Shown: piece after piece, positions 10,669 through 20,284 of the stretch
Layout of the letters: each line of letters begins with the position of its first letter
How positions within the stretch are numbered: the first letter of the stretch is position 1
Origin: Cyanophora paradoxa
Lineage: Eukaryota; Glaucocystophyceae; Cyanophorales; Cyanophoraceae
Length of the DNA: 64,000 nt
Reading direction: 5' to 3'
Assembly: GCA_004431415.1 (NCBI GenBank)
Contig: QPMI01000015.1
Coordinates: 1 to 64,000, forward strand
Position numbers and translations under genes: made by a program
Notes under the pieces: model-generated
Seen by the model: the letters and a program-made list of their open reading frames with translations, nothing else
Databases searched by the model: none
Told to the model about the DNA's origin: nothing

Positions 10669-12027
10669 ATGCCAGCAACTGGAAGAATAGTTAGAAGAAC
10701 CACTGAGCAACTGCAAGGTAACCTGTTGCCTATCACAATTCCAAAGGAGGAAAAAGGGGAATCTCGAATTGTTAAAAGTCTGAGATGAAAGAGCTTGTCC
10801 AGTAGAGATCCCAGTTGCTATTGCAGTGAAAGAAACCAGCAAGATTGCCAAGAGATTCTATGATGTGAGAACTGGTTACAAAGGGCTTCAAGCTATGAGG
10901 GCTGAGTTACCAGATGAATCCTATAAGCAGTTGCAAGAGTTCTATAAAAAACAAGAGGTAGTTCAGATCAATGCACCTGCTATATCTAGGAAGAGAGATC
11001 CCATGGTCCCAATTAGGCAACCCTTGATACCTATGTGATTGATTTGCTCTTTTTCCCAGCTTATAAGAAACAAAACAATGGCTATGATACATTTATGACT
11101 GCAATGGAATCAACACTGAGAACTGGGTATATCATACCTATAAGGGATAAATCAGCTCTCACTACATTGGCTGCATTTAAACAGCTTGAGATGAGAGTAG
11201 CAAGACCCATAGTAAAGGTTCAATCAGATGCTGGGAGTGAGTTCCAAAATCGAATATTCCAGGAATATTTATCTAGTAAATTCATAGAACACCAAGTGAG
11301 TGGAACTGCTGACCATAGAAGCCAAGGTCGAATTGAAGCCTTTAACAAGCAGATTAAGAGACTGATCACAAACTATTGCATAGCTAATAACACAGCTAGA
11401 TTCTTTGATGTGTTAGGTGATATTGAGTATAATTACAATAATACAGTTCACTCAGCTACTAAGATGAAGCCAGGCGAAACTACAGAGGAGCATTATAGGT
11501 ATATAGTGGGATTAGAAGATGAGAGATTCAAGAAATCAATAGCTTACCTTGATACCATGCAGCCTGGCATGTTTGTTAGAGTGAAAGTTGAGAAGAACCC
11601 CTTTGCTAAACAGGGTAACAATTGGTCTAGGATGGTTTACACAGTTGATAGTAGGGAAGGCTTTAAGTTTAAGCTAAGGAGTCCCAATGGTGAGATCATA
11701 GAAAACAGGTTTGCTTTCCATGAGCTGTTGCCTGTGAATGCAGTTGAATATCTAGAAACCCCTACAGTGGATGCCTTAGAGCAAGCCAAGGAGGAAGCTA
11801 GGGTTGATGCTGCTATAAGGAGAGAAGGCATAGAAGCTGCTAATGAAGTCCCAGATAAGCCTTTGATAGAGGCTAGGAAGGAGAAGGCTGGAAAAGTTAG
11901 CAGGGAACTCAAAAAGCTCACTATAGCAGGGACACAGAAACTTTCAGAAGTGAATAGCCAGAGATGGTATAATGACTTTCAGACTACTAAGGAGTCATAT
12001 ACAGCCCTAAACCTCAAAGAACACTAA
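10669..12027 (+). pseudogene. Retrovirus-like (rve) integrase of Polinton type, frameshifted
   Basis: The N-terminal part is split over 10669-10788 and about 10784-11038; the core is 11035-12027. The N-terminal segment FYDVRTGYKGLQAMRAELP with YKQLQEFYKKQEVVQI matches the helical region before the catalytic core in Polinton integrases. Core acids are visible as VIDLLFF (first D, read across the frame change near 11035), KVQSDAGSEFQN (second D, about 11225) and GRIEAFNKQI (E, about 11325), a D,D-E arrangement; NYNNTVHSATKMKPGE follows. A charged Ala/Glu/Lys tail of about 100 residues ends the protein. At least two frame changes separate the parts, so this copy should be inactive unless these are sequence errors. 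It would insert the element into host DNA. Confidence 0.85.
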
Positions 12028-12276
12028 GAGAAAGGACCAAAACTAGCTAGTTTCATAGCCGAAAACTCGTTTTTTCCAAATATATGTATGTGTGATATAC
12101 ATATATGCATATGATATACACATCAACGTGTAGATCTTCTCAAGCGCTTCACAATGCTATGCAGAACGCTGCAAGTTGACTATCTGGTGATGAGATACAA
12201 GCGTTTGAAGATGCCGACAATCGAAAAACCGAAACTTCGGCGAAACTTCGGCGAAATGTTTTATTCTTTATGGAAA

Positions 12277-12378
12277 TCGATTTCATGTAATCGATTTCAT
12301 GTAATCGATTTCATGCAATCGATTTCATGTACGTAATCGATTTCATGTAATCGATATCATGTAATCGATTTCATTTAG
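12277..12378. repeat. Tandem 14-bp repeat (ATCGATTTCATGTA), about 7 copies
   Basis: Starts at 12277, 12291, 12305, 12319, 12337, 12351 and 12365, with one copy extended by four bases. The array abuts the 31-bp array that follows. Confidence 0.9.
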
Positions 12379-12905
12379 CACGAATTATCTTTTAATTAGT
12401 GGTTTCAGGCACGAATTATCTTTTAATCAGTGGTTTCAAGCACGAATTATCTATCAATTAGTGATTTCAAGCACGAATTATCTTTCAATTAGTGATTTCA
12501 AGCACGAATTATCTTTTAATTAGTGGTTTTAGGCACGAATTATCTTTTAATCAGTGGTTTCAAGCACGAATTATCTCTTAATAAGTGATTTCAAGCACGA
12601 ATTATCTTTCAATTAGTGATTTCAAGCACGAATTATCTCTTAATTAGTGATTTCAAGCACGAATTATCTTTCAATTAGTGATTTCAAGCACGAATTATCT
12701 TTCAATTAGTGATTTCAAGCACGAATTATCTTTCAATAAGTATTTCAAGCACGAATTATCTTTTAATAAGTGATTTCAAGCACGAATTATCTTTTAATTA
12801 GTGATTTCAAGCACGAATTATTTTTTAATAAGTGATTTCAAGCACGAATTATGTGGTTTAAAGCACGAATTATGTGGTTTAAAGCACGAATTATGTGGTT
12901 TCAAG
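12379..12905. repeat. Tandem 31-bp array (CACGAATTATCTTTYAATTA...), 15 copies plus three 21-bp copies
   Basis: CACGAATTAT recurs at 12379, 12410, 12441, 12472, 12503, 12534, 12565, 12596, 12627, 12658, 12689, 12720, 12750, 12781 and 12812 (spacing 31, once 30), then at 12843, 12864 and 12885 with a shortened 21-bp unit. Between units only a few pyrimidine or A/G positions vary. No reading frame crosses the array. Confidence 0.95.
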
Positions 12906-13232
12906 CACACCAATCAGATTGCGCCAAACATATATACATAAACAATATGACAATTAACACATCGCCGTGATCGTCATAATCTCCCGAGTCCGCCCGTGTG
13001 TCATATATATCATATACATATGCAACGTCATGATGACGTCATATCGAAAACTCCCATACAAAACACTAAAAAGCATGTATCTCTTCACCAACTCATCATC
13101 TCACAAAGATAAAAACAGATTCGGAATCCTCTCAACGAGACCAGCGTGACTATGTAAGTATCATAGGCTCAATAATTCATATGTTTCTAAGCATCTGCCC
13201 TAGATTCCCCCTATTATATTATATTTATATTT
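12906..13232. other. Non-coding AT-rich spacer
   Basis: No convincing gene. It holds ATATAC/CATATG-rich sequence and a small palindromic patch GTCATGATGACGTCAT near 13030. Confidence 0.5.
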
Positions 13233-13421
13233 AAGTGGACTCAAGGTTGACTCATATTAATCGTAAAAGTAGTAAAAGTATATGGATTTTGTTACGAATT
13301 CAATGGGAGGGTTGACTAAGTGGGTTGAGTTGACTCAAATTTCACAGGAAATATTTGGGACCTAAAGTTTTCTAAAAAGGATTTGAAAAAATGTGTCAAC
13401 TCCCCCCACTTAGTCAACCCT
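13233..13421. repeat. Inverted-repeat element, copy B
   Basis: Arms at 13308-13334 and 13395-13421 pair with two mismatches over 27 bases (AGGGTTGACTAAGTGGG core). The leader AAGTGGACTCAAGGTTGACT at 13233 matches the leader of copy A at 6781. Arm spacing and overall length (189 versus 181 bp) are similar. A more degraded third set of the same words (AAGTGGACTAAGTTGACTAA and its inverse) lies at about 13545-13680. Confidence 0.7.
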
Positions 13422-13717
13422 GACCATAAACAGTAAGGATTTGAGCTAACATGTATCACAAAGTGAACATTTTGAGTCCACTTAGAAGATCCACTTTTGA
13501 AATCCAAGTTGATTTTGCTTGAAATTTCAAAGTTGATCTAAAAGTGAGTCCACCCTGATTGATTATGGTAACAAAGTGGACTAAGTTGACTAAGTTGAGT
13601 CATCTTAAGAAATTCAAAGAGACTAAGAGTTCAAAATGTTTATGAAAAGTGAGTCAACTTAGACCACTTATGATAACAAAGTTAAATATTTATTTGATTT
13701 AATCGGAAAAGAACATG

Positions 13718-13945
13718 ATTTAATCGAATTTATTGATATAATTCCGATTAGATTCATTTAGGATTCAATTAAGATCAATCGAAGTTATTGATATAATTCC
13801 GATTAACTACAATTAAGATACAATATCGATTAATCGAGTTTATCGATATAACATCGATTAAATTAATTGAAAATGCATTTACAAATATGAAAATTCATGT
13901 GAAAATTCAAATAAATTAATCGATTTTATTGATATAACATCGAAT
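13718..13945. repeat. Degenerate direct repeats around ATCGA-TTTATTGATATAA-CGATTA
   Basis: Four diverged copies of a unit containing TTATTGATATAA (or TTATCGATATAA) flanked by ATCGA words, starting near 13722, 13777, 13836 and 13917. Non-coding. Confidence 0.6.
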
Positions 13946-13947
13946 CA

Positions 13948-14018
13948 CACATATGAATATTCATATTTTAATCCTGAGGCGGAACGCCGAGGGATTAAAA
14001 TATGAATATTCATATGTG
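13948..14018. repeat. Perfect 27-bp inverted repeat (hairpin) at element-host boundary
   Basis: Arm 13948-13974 (starting CACATATGAATATTCATATT) is exactly complementary to 13992-14018. The 17-nt loop contains GGCG-GAA-CGCC, which extends the hairpin. AT-rich sequence ends and GC-rich host sequence begins directly at 14019. Likely the element terminus or a terminus-proximal structure. Confidence 0.85.
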
Positions 14019-14150
14019 TCCGGCGGCGCGCACGGTCTCTCGGGTCAGACGCGCACAGCGAGCGGGTTGCTGACTCAGTGAGCTCTTCCGGGATCCTTCA
14101 AGGCTTCAAGGCTTGCGCCCGCGTTCCAGCCTCTTTCTTCAAAGCATAAG

Positions 14151-14648
14151 ATGGGCAATTCGGAATCAGCAGCAATGGCCGCTAACGGCGGCATCAACCT
14201 CCCCAGTGTGTCACCACCGGTCCCCACCACTACGTATTCGCAATCGTCTGTTGGCGCGGGGTCTGTGGAGTACGTTAACGGAAGGTTCCGGCTGAAGCCG
14301 TCTGTATCGTTTTCGTATCAACAGACCAATGACCGGATGAGGTGCGTTGATCATCATTTATGATCACCACTCCGCCGACGCTTCAGCGTCGATCGCCTGC
14401 TGATTATCGTCTCCAAATTAGCGGCAAGTTGTGCCTTGATGAGACTACGGCCACCGTGAGCGAGGCCGACGTCGAGGTGAGCAGCTGACAAATCGTCGAT
14501 CGCGAGCCGCGCGTGCAACCCGCAAATGATGAACCGTGAACGCGCGCAGGGCCTCGACTCGGCGGAGGCGGAATTCGACGAGGATCTCCTCCTCTCTGAC
14601 CTCGCCGCCGATCTCGAGGCCGGCGCCCTGCAGCTGGCCGATGCGTGA
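14151..14648 (+). CDS. Unknown 114-residue protein, three exons, probable N-myristoylation signal
   Basis: Exons 14151-14341, 14422-14476 and 14550-14648 (stop TGA 14646-14648) splice in frame with GT-AG introns (donors GTGCGT and GTGAGC). The protein starts MGNSESAAMA, matching the Gly2/Ser6 pattern of N-myristoylation, is Ser/Pro/Thr-rich for 40 residues, has a short basic segment (GRFRLKPSVSFSY), and ends in an acidic amphipathic helix (AEFDEDLLLSDLAADLEAG). No family recognised. It is the first host gene right of the element and begins only 132 bp from the hairpin, so insertion or element loss could affect its promoter. Confidence 0.6.
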
Positions 14649-16189
14649 AGGTGTCTGCACCTCTTCATGATCAGTTCTGTGGTCGATGTTTGCTCGAAAA
14701 TATAACCAACACTCAGTGACTGGATGCTTACAAGGCAGTACTAGTGCAGTCCTACATGTACATGCTAATCGAGAGATCTAGATCAAGAGCGCGGGTCTTG
14801 CATTAATTGGTTCAGACTAGTGAGGTTGGGGCATATGGGCTCTGTTATCGTGATGGTTCTTTTTGGGGGAATCCGTGGTGTATTAAGGGAAAAATTAAAG
14901 CCCAAGTACACAATAGCTACTTCTATCACACACCCTAGCTAGCTATAGTGCTCCTGCCTCCAGCAGTAGGTGACGCTAGGTGACGCCACCGCGGGTAGTG
15001 TTCCGCGAGTTTATCCTACCTATCGATAGTTTTAATTTGCAATTGCCTGGCCCATGGCCACCCCCTCCGGACCGGAATTTACAGACTGCCCCCCTTGCAA
15101 TTGCAATTGATTATCTAGCTCATCCCTCTGATCGCCCGTTTTCTGGTAGTGCGCATGCGTCGCTTTTGCCTGATCCCAAAATAATTCGCTGCAACCTCGT
15201 CGGTTTATCCCTCGAGCTCCCTCTCTGCAAGTACACTGTTCTTTTTACCCGGCCCTTCTTCTGTCACTCCCACTATATAACATATAAACTCTGTGTGTCA
15301 GTTATATAAACATATAAACACTATCTCGCTGCCTCTAGATCTTCCATCTATATATCTGTTCCTAGTGCTAGCTATTTAAACTAGTGGGCCCCCCCCCCCC
15401 CAGTTCCAATGGCTCGGAATCATGAAGTTTGCTGGCAAAACTGTGACTATAGTAAATCGGAACAACAAAGTTCCCAACTTCGTTCGCACTATGCACAGCT
15501 CTCGTACTATCATGTAGTATCGACAGCGTCAGTTGTAACGAGAGCAATCCAGAGCTGTCCACAGAGAACAAGGCGCGGCCGGGGCGCGGCACAGGGCGCC
15601 CGGGGAGCACTATCAGTGCGCTAGGCTAGCTCCGTACTCTTAGTAATTATAAATTAGCATTAATTATAATGCACTTAATTATAAAAAATTAATTAGAAAT
15701 ACCCCTGACCCGGCCCTCTCCTCCTCCGCATCTACCATTCCTCCTTCGAGCCGCGGCGCCGGTCCCTTTGCCGTGCATGATTTGTGACGTCGACAGCGTG
15801 ACTACGTGAATTTGAAGGCCAACTGCAAGGGGCAAGGCAAGCGGAGCTGGACTTGGCAGCGCGCACGGGGCTTCCCAACGTTTACAACCTTCTTTAAGGG
15901 TGCGTCGACCCGGTCCCCCCCCCCCCTCTCTTACCCTCCCCCCCCCCCCCCTCCCACCACCCACCCCCACCCCTCTTCCCCGCAGCGGCAATGGACCGGC
16001 TAGCCCTCACCACCCTCCGCGAGGAGCCCAACCCGCCCCAGGCACCGCTCCCTACCCCCTAGCACACCACCCCTCCCCCATAACCCCCTGCCCCCGCCGC
16101 TGTGCTCATCCCGCCGGGTACATGATCATATCGATTGGAGCTACACATGTACCGTCGACCCACCAGCCTGGGCCCGGAGGCGGCGGGCC
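14649..16189. other. Intergenic region, no gene supported
   Basis: Contains homopolymer C runs (about 15388-15402 and 15918-15950), AT-rich patches near 15650-15700 and short open frames without domain signal or splice-consistent extension. Probably 3' flanks of the two neighbouring convergent genes. Confidence 0.5.
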
Positions 16190-18152
16190 TCAGCACATTA
16201 GCTTCCAGCGCTCCATGTACGCCTCGTCGGGGTCGACGAAAGTCCCGCTGAAGTACTCCGACTGCCGCGCCGCCAGGAACCTGGGGGAGGGGAGGGCGGG
16301 GGGGGGGGGGAGGGGGGGGAGGGGGGGGCGAAAGAGGCACGCCGTCAAATTTAAATGAGAGAAGAAAGCGGCAGCACAGCCGTGAAATCTAGTTCGAACT
16401 AGGGTGGAGGCGGGGAGGGCGCCGGAGGGGTACGTACGCGAGGAGGTCGTCGAGGTGGTCGGAGAGCGAGCGGAGGCTCGCGTCGTCCAGCGTCGAGACG
16501 TCCACCAGCGTCGGCAGCTTCACTGCGCATGCGCCGTCCGTCGTGAGACGGGCGGGCGTACTAAGCGAGGGAGAGGGGTAGGTGGATTAGCATGGAGCCA
16601 TCCGTTAGCGGTTCAACAGCGTCGGCAGCTTCAGCCAGTGACAGATAGACAGATAGAATAGACAGATAAGACGCAGCTAGGGGGGGGGGGGGGGGGGGGT
16701 AGATGGACGGATTGGATGGGCAAAGATTTGATCCGGGCGCACCGAAGAGGCGGAGGAGGTGCTCGGCGCCGTAGAGCTCCGAGGCCGGCGTCTCGGGGTG
16801 CTTGTCCGCCAGGGCCTGCAGGGGTAGACGGATCGAATTCGAATTCGAATTTGATCCGGATCAAATTCGATTCGAACTCGAACCTGGAACTGGGGCCGCT
16901 CGAATCGGTACAGGAGCATTACGCCCAGCGCCTTGTCGAAGTACTCCTTCAGGCCCGACACGAGCTCTCCGACCGCCTCGGCCGCCCCCTTGCGCGCCCC
17001 GGGGCCGTCTCCGCCCCGCGCGCCGCCGCCGTCCCCCGCCGACGGCGCCGGCGAGTTGCCCGCAGAGCTCCCCGCCCCGCCCGCCGCGGCCGTCCCCGCC
17101 GCCGCGCCGCCGTCCGCCGCGTCGCCGCTGCGCGCGCGCGCGGGCGGCCCCTCTTAGCCGCGCGCAGGGCGAGCGGAGGGGCGGCCACGCGTGCCTTGCG
17201 CCCTCTCCGGAGCCGGGAGCCGGGGCCGCCTCGATCTGAGCGATCTTGTGCGCCCGGTACGCCTCCAGGATGTCAGCCACCGTCGGGCTCCGTGGCACGG
17301 GAAGCAGCTGCCGGCCCGTCCCCGTCAGCTTCGCCGGCGGAGGAGCGCGGCGGGCGGGCGCGGGCGCGGGCGCGGGCGCGGACCTTCTGGTCCTTGAACA
17401 GCTTTTCCCATTCTTCAACGAGGAAAGCCTTCAGCGACTTGGGGATCTGGTACGTAAGGTCGAACTGCTCGGCCTGGTCTCCGCCCTGCGCCGCCCGGCG
17501 CCGCCGGCGCCGCCGTCAGCCCGCCCCGCCCCCGCCCCGCGCGCCCCGCGCGGGCCCCACGGCACGCACGTCGGAGGATCCGTCCGTTCGTCGCTTCTTG
17601 GGTCGCACGTCGTCCCCTGCGGCGGCCCGGCGGGCACCGTCGGCGGGATGCGGTACGGGACGGCGCAGCCGCCGGGCGGGCGGCGGGCGGCGCACGCTTG
17701 CGTCCCGGCTTGAGCCGCTTGAGCTCCAAAGCGCGCTTCTGCGCCTCTTCAATCGAACGCTTGCTGACCTCCTCGTTGTCGGGCGTGTGTTCCAGCAGCC
17801 ACTCTTCAGGGAGCCACTCGTCCCAGCTGCGCGGAGGCGAGCCCAGACCCTCAGCTAGACAGGGCGTACGGCACGAGCCGCGCGGCTCCCCAGCGCACTT
17901 CTTGTTCCAGCCCTGGTAGTGGACGAGATACTCGGGCTTTCCGTCCGCGTTGACCTTGATCTGGATCACCTGCAACACGAGCACGATAAGAGCCTCGCCG
18001 GGAGCGAACGTGGCGCTATCGGCTTTCTCGCGAGGCCCGGGGTGGGCTCGCCGGGTCCGCGGTCATACCTTCGCATCGTAGTAGAGCGCGGTGCAGCGGT
18101 GGCCTGCGAACACGCGCTGCGAGAGGGTGAACTTCCCGGAGACCTCCGGCAT
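16190..18152 (-). CDS. MRG15/Eaf3-like chromatin protein (chromo barrel plus MRG domain)
   Basis: Spliced on the minus strand. Supported exons: 18152-18069 (MPEVSGKFTLSQRVFAGHRC start), 17969-17899, 17826-17696, 17616-17570, 17485-17384, an exon around 17315-17230, one ending at 16884, then 16815-16743, 16522-16438 and 16280-16190. All listed phases agree. The chromo barrel (EYLVHYQGWNKNWDEW across the second intron) is followed by a basic linker with PKKRRTDG (nuclear signal) and the MRG domain: LTYQIPKSLKAFLVEEWEKL, SGLKEYFDKALGVMLLYRFE, ASELYGAEHLLRLF, and DDLLAFLAARQSEYF at the end. In other eukaryotes such proteins read methylated H3K36 and belong to NuA4 and histone deacetylase complexes. 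The borders of the exon holding the Ala/Gly linker (17160-17230) are unsure. It diverges from ETFA across 77 bp. Confidence 0.85.
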
Positions 18153-18229
18153 TCCCGAATCCCGCGCCCTGTTTCGCGGTCTGCCTTCGCGCTGTACCCG
18201 GGACCAGTCGCCGTACCCAGAGACCGACC
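18153..18229. promoter_or_regulatory. Putative bidirectional promoter between MRG-like gene and ETFA
   Basis: Only 77 bp separate the two divergent start codons (if the ETFA start at 18230 is right). The stretch is GC-rich with no TATA box. Confidence 0.4.
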
Positions 18230-19960
18230 ATGCTCTCGCTGGTGCCTCGCTTCCCGCCGGCGCCCGCGCGCCGTCTGACTAGGCCGCGCACAGCGAGCGC
18301 TGAGTCAGGGTGGCGCCGGTGGGCGGGCGCGGCTCGTGCGCTACCTGTCGGCGTCCGGCAAGGTGAAGACGCTGGTCATCGCAGAGCACAACAACAAGGC
18401 GCTCAAACCGAGCACGCTCAACACGATCAGCGCCGCCAAGGCCCTCGGTGGCGAGGTCGCCGTGCTCGTCGCCGGCAGCGGTTGCAAGTCGGTCGCAGAC
18501 GCGGCAGCTAAGGTGGAGGGCGTGTCAAAGGTCTTCGCGGCGGACAGCCCGGTCCTCGCGCACGGCCTCGCGGAGCTGGTCACGCCGCTGGTCGCGAAGT
18601 TCCAAGGGGCGCAGGGCTTCACGCACATCCTCGCCCCCGCGACAACGTTCGGAAAGAACCTCGTGCCCCGCATAGCCGCCAAGCTCGACGTCTCGCCCAT
18701 CGCCGAGGCACGCCGCGCCGCCGCCTCCGCGCCCGGCGCGCTCCCGCCCTGACCGACCGCCGCCGCAGATCCTGAGCGTGAAGAGCGCCGACACGTTCGT
18801 TCGGCCGATTTACGCCGGGAACGTCCTCGCAACGGTCAAGTCCGACGACCCGATCAAGATCATCACGGTCCGCGGGACTGCTTTCCCCAAGGCCAAGGAG
18901 GGTGCGCCGCCCGCCCGCCCTCCCGCCCGCCCCCGGGCGGCGCTGAGCCGAGCCTGCAGGCGGCGCATCGGCGCCCGTTGAGGCGATCTCTGCGGAGCCG
19001 GCGGAGGCGTCCAAGGCCCGCCCCTCCCCTCCGCGCGCCGCGCCGCGCCGCACCGCGCCGCGCCGCCCTGACGGGACGGGGCGGCGCCGCAGTCCGAGTT
19101 CGTGGAGGAGGCGCTGAGCGCGTCGACGCGGCCGGAGCTGACGGCGTCGCGCGTCGTCATCGCCGGCGGGCGCGGCCTCAAATCCTCCGAGAACTTCAAG
19201 CTCCTGGAGGAGGTCCGCGCTTTTTGGAAGCCAGGGAGCTATCCTCAAAACTTGAAAAGGCTTAAGCTAGCTAGCTTCCTCATAGCCAACTTCAAGCTCC
19301 TGGAGAATCTCCGCGCTCTCGAGAGCTTGCCAGCTAGCTACCCAGCTCCCCGAGAGCCGGCTTCACCTCTTCTCACGTTCTTACTTGCGTTCGGCCGCCC
19401 GCCCCGCAGCTCGCGGACAAGCTGGGCGGCGCGGGTGTGTGCGGCCCGGCCTGGCCCGCCCCGCCCCGGCTGACTTCGTTCGCAGTGGGCGCGACGCGCG
19501 CGGCGGTCGACTCGGGCATGTGCCCCAACGACTACCAGATCGGGCAGACGGGCAAGGTCGGCCCTGCCGGCTCCGCGCCGCCCCCGCCGCCGCCCTCACG
19601 CCCGCCCCGCCCCGCCCCGCCCCGTCATCAGGTCGTGGCCCCCGACGTCTACATCGGTACCCCGCGCGGCGCCGCTCACCTGATCCTGATCTGAGCCGAG
19701 ACTGACGGGGCGCCGGCCGGGCAGGCGTGGGTGTCTCGGGCGCGATCCAGCACCTGGCGGGGATGAAGGACAGCAAGCTGATCGTGGCCGTCAACAAGGA
19801 CGCCGACGCGCCCATCTTCCAGGTCGCCGACCTCGGTGCGCCCGTACCCCTCCCCCGCGCGCGTACCCCGGCCGAACCTCTTCCGCCTCCGTCCGTAGGC
19901 CTGGTGGGGGATCTGTTCCAGGTGGTTCCCGAGCTGACCAAGAAGCTCGAGAAGAAGTAG
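18230..19960 (+). CDS. ETFA: Electron transfer flavoprotein alpha subunit (mitochondrial)
   Basis: The mature part starts about 18342 ([20 protein letters not shown]) and runs through the N-terminal alpha/beta domain ([20 protein letters not shown]), then [39 protein letters not shown] (about 19150-19210), [11 protein letters not shown] (about 19525) and the FAD-binding end [16 protein letters not shown] with [17 protein letters not shown] (about 19730-19830), ending LTKKLEKK at 19960. It passes electrons from acyl-CoA dehydrogenases to ETF-quinone oxidoreductase. Six or more introns are visible; the one after SPIAE (18709) has a GC donor. The start is uncertain: ATG at 18230 with a short first exon spliced to 18309 gives a basic, Ser/Leu-rich leader suited to mitochondrial import. 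Intron 19211-19410 contains a copy of the preceding exon end. Confidence 0.92.
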
Positions 19961-20284
19961 GCCCAGGTTTCGCCTCCCGCGCGGCTGCGGGCCCTAGGCC
20001 TCTGCGCCGCATTGGGTGTACAACACAAGAATTTGAATGTAGGACTGCACTCCGAGTCTTCGATGCAGGCGCTGGGCCTCGAAGCCGTGACTATGCATAT
20101 GGCAGCGGGCTGCGATGAAGTGGGGGGGGTTGGCCGCTCCACTTCGTTCGCAGCACTTGACTTCGCCCTGCGCATGCGGCGACGTCGACAGGCTTGGATC
20201 TGGCTAGAGGCTTCGCTTTCGAATTCGACTGGTACGATAGGGTAGAAGCTGAGACGCAATCGCGTCCAGCCCGCGGCAGCCAGT
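19961..20284. other. Intergenic region between ETFA and channel gene
   Basis: Contains the word CCACTTCGTTCGCAG (20139-20153), identical to the 3' end of several introns in this region, although no exon is evident after it. No gene supported. Confidence 0.4.

Larger units (their letters stand above)
1..14018 (+). mobile_element. Integrated Polinton/Maverick-like element, left end outside window
   Basis: The stretch is AT-rich, all genes read rightward without clear introns, and it carries the diagnostic Polinton set: capsid-like protein, packaging ATPase, primase-helicase, protein-primed PolB and an rve integrase. Composition switches abruptly to GC-rich, intron-bearing DNA immediately after a 71-nt hairpin ending at 14018, which I take as the right border. 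The left terminal repeat, and any protease or penton gene, would lie before position 1. The target-site duplication cannot be tested. Almost every long gene carries frameshifts, so the copy is probably not autonomous. Assignment as Polinton versus polinton-like virus is inference; the gene set itself is seen. Confidence 0.88.

Noticed and set aside
12379-12905. CRISPR array
   Set aside because: Units are contiguous with no unique spacers, in eukaryotic/viral context.
15420-15522. Short ORF beginning MKFAGKTVTIVNRNN
   Set aside because: Only 31 codons before a stop, no splice-consistent continuation and no domain signal; follows a poly-C run.
16716-17858. Long plus-strand frame of 380 codons
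   Set aside because: Antisense to the MRG gene; Arg/Ala/Pro-rich composition is what GC-rich antisense gives, whereas the minus strand has spliced, conserved domains.
20139-20153. Exon start after CTTCGTTCGCAG upstream of the channel gene
   Set aside because: No open, conserved coding sequence follows; kept only as an orphan motif.
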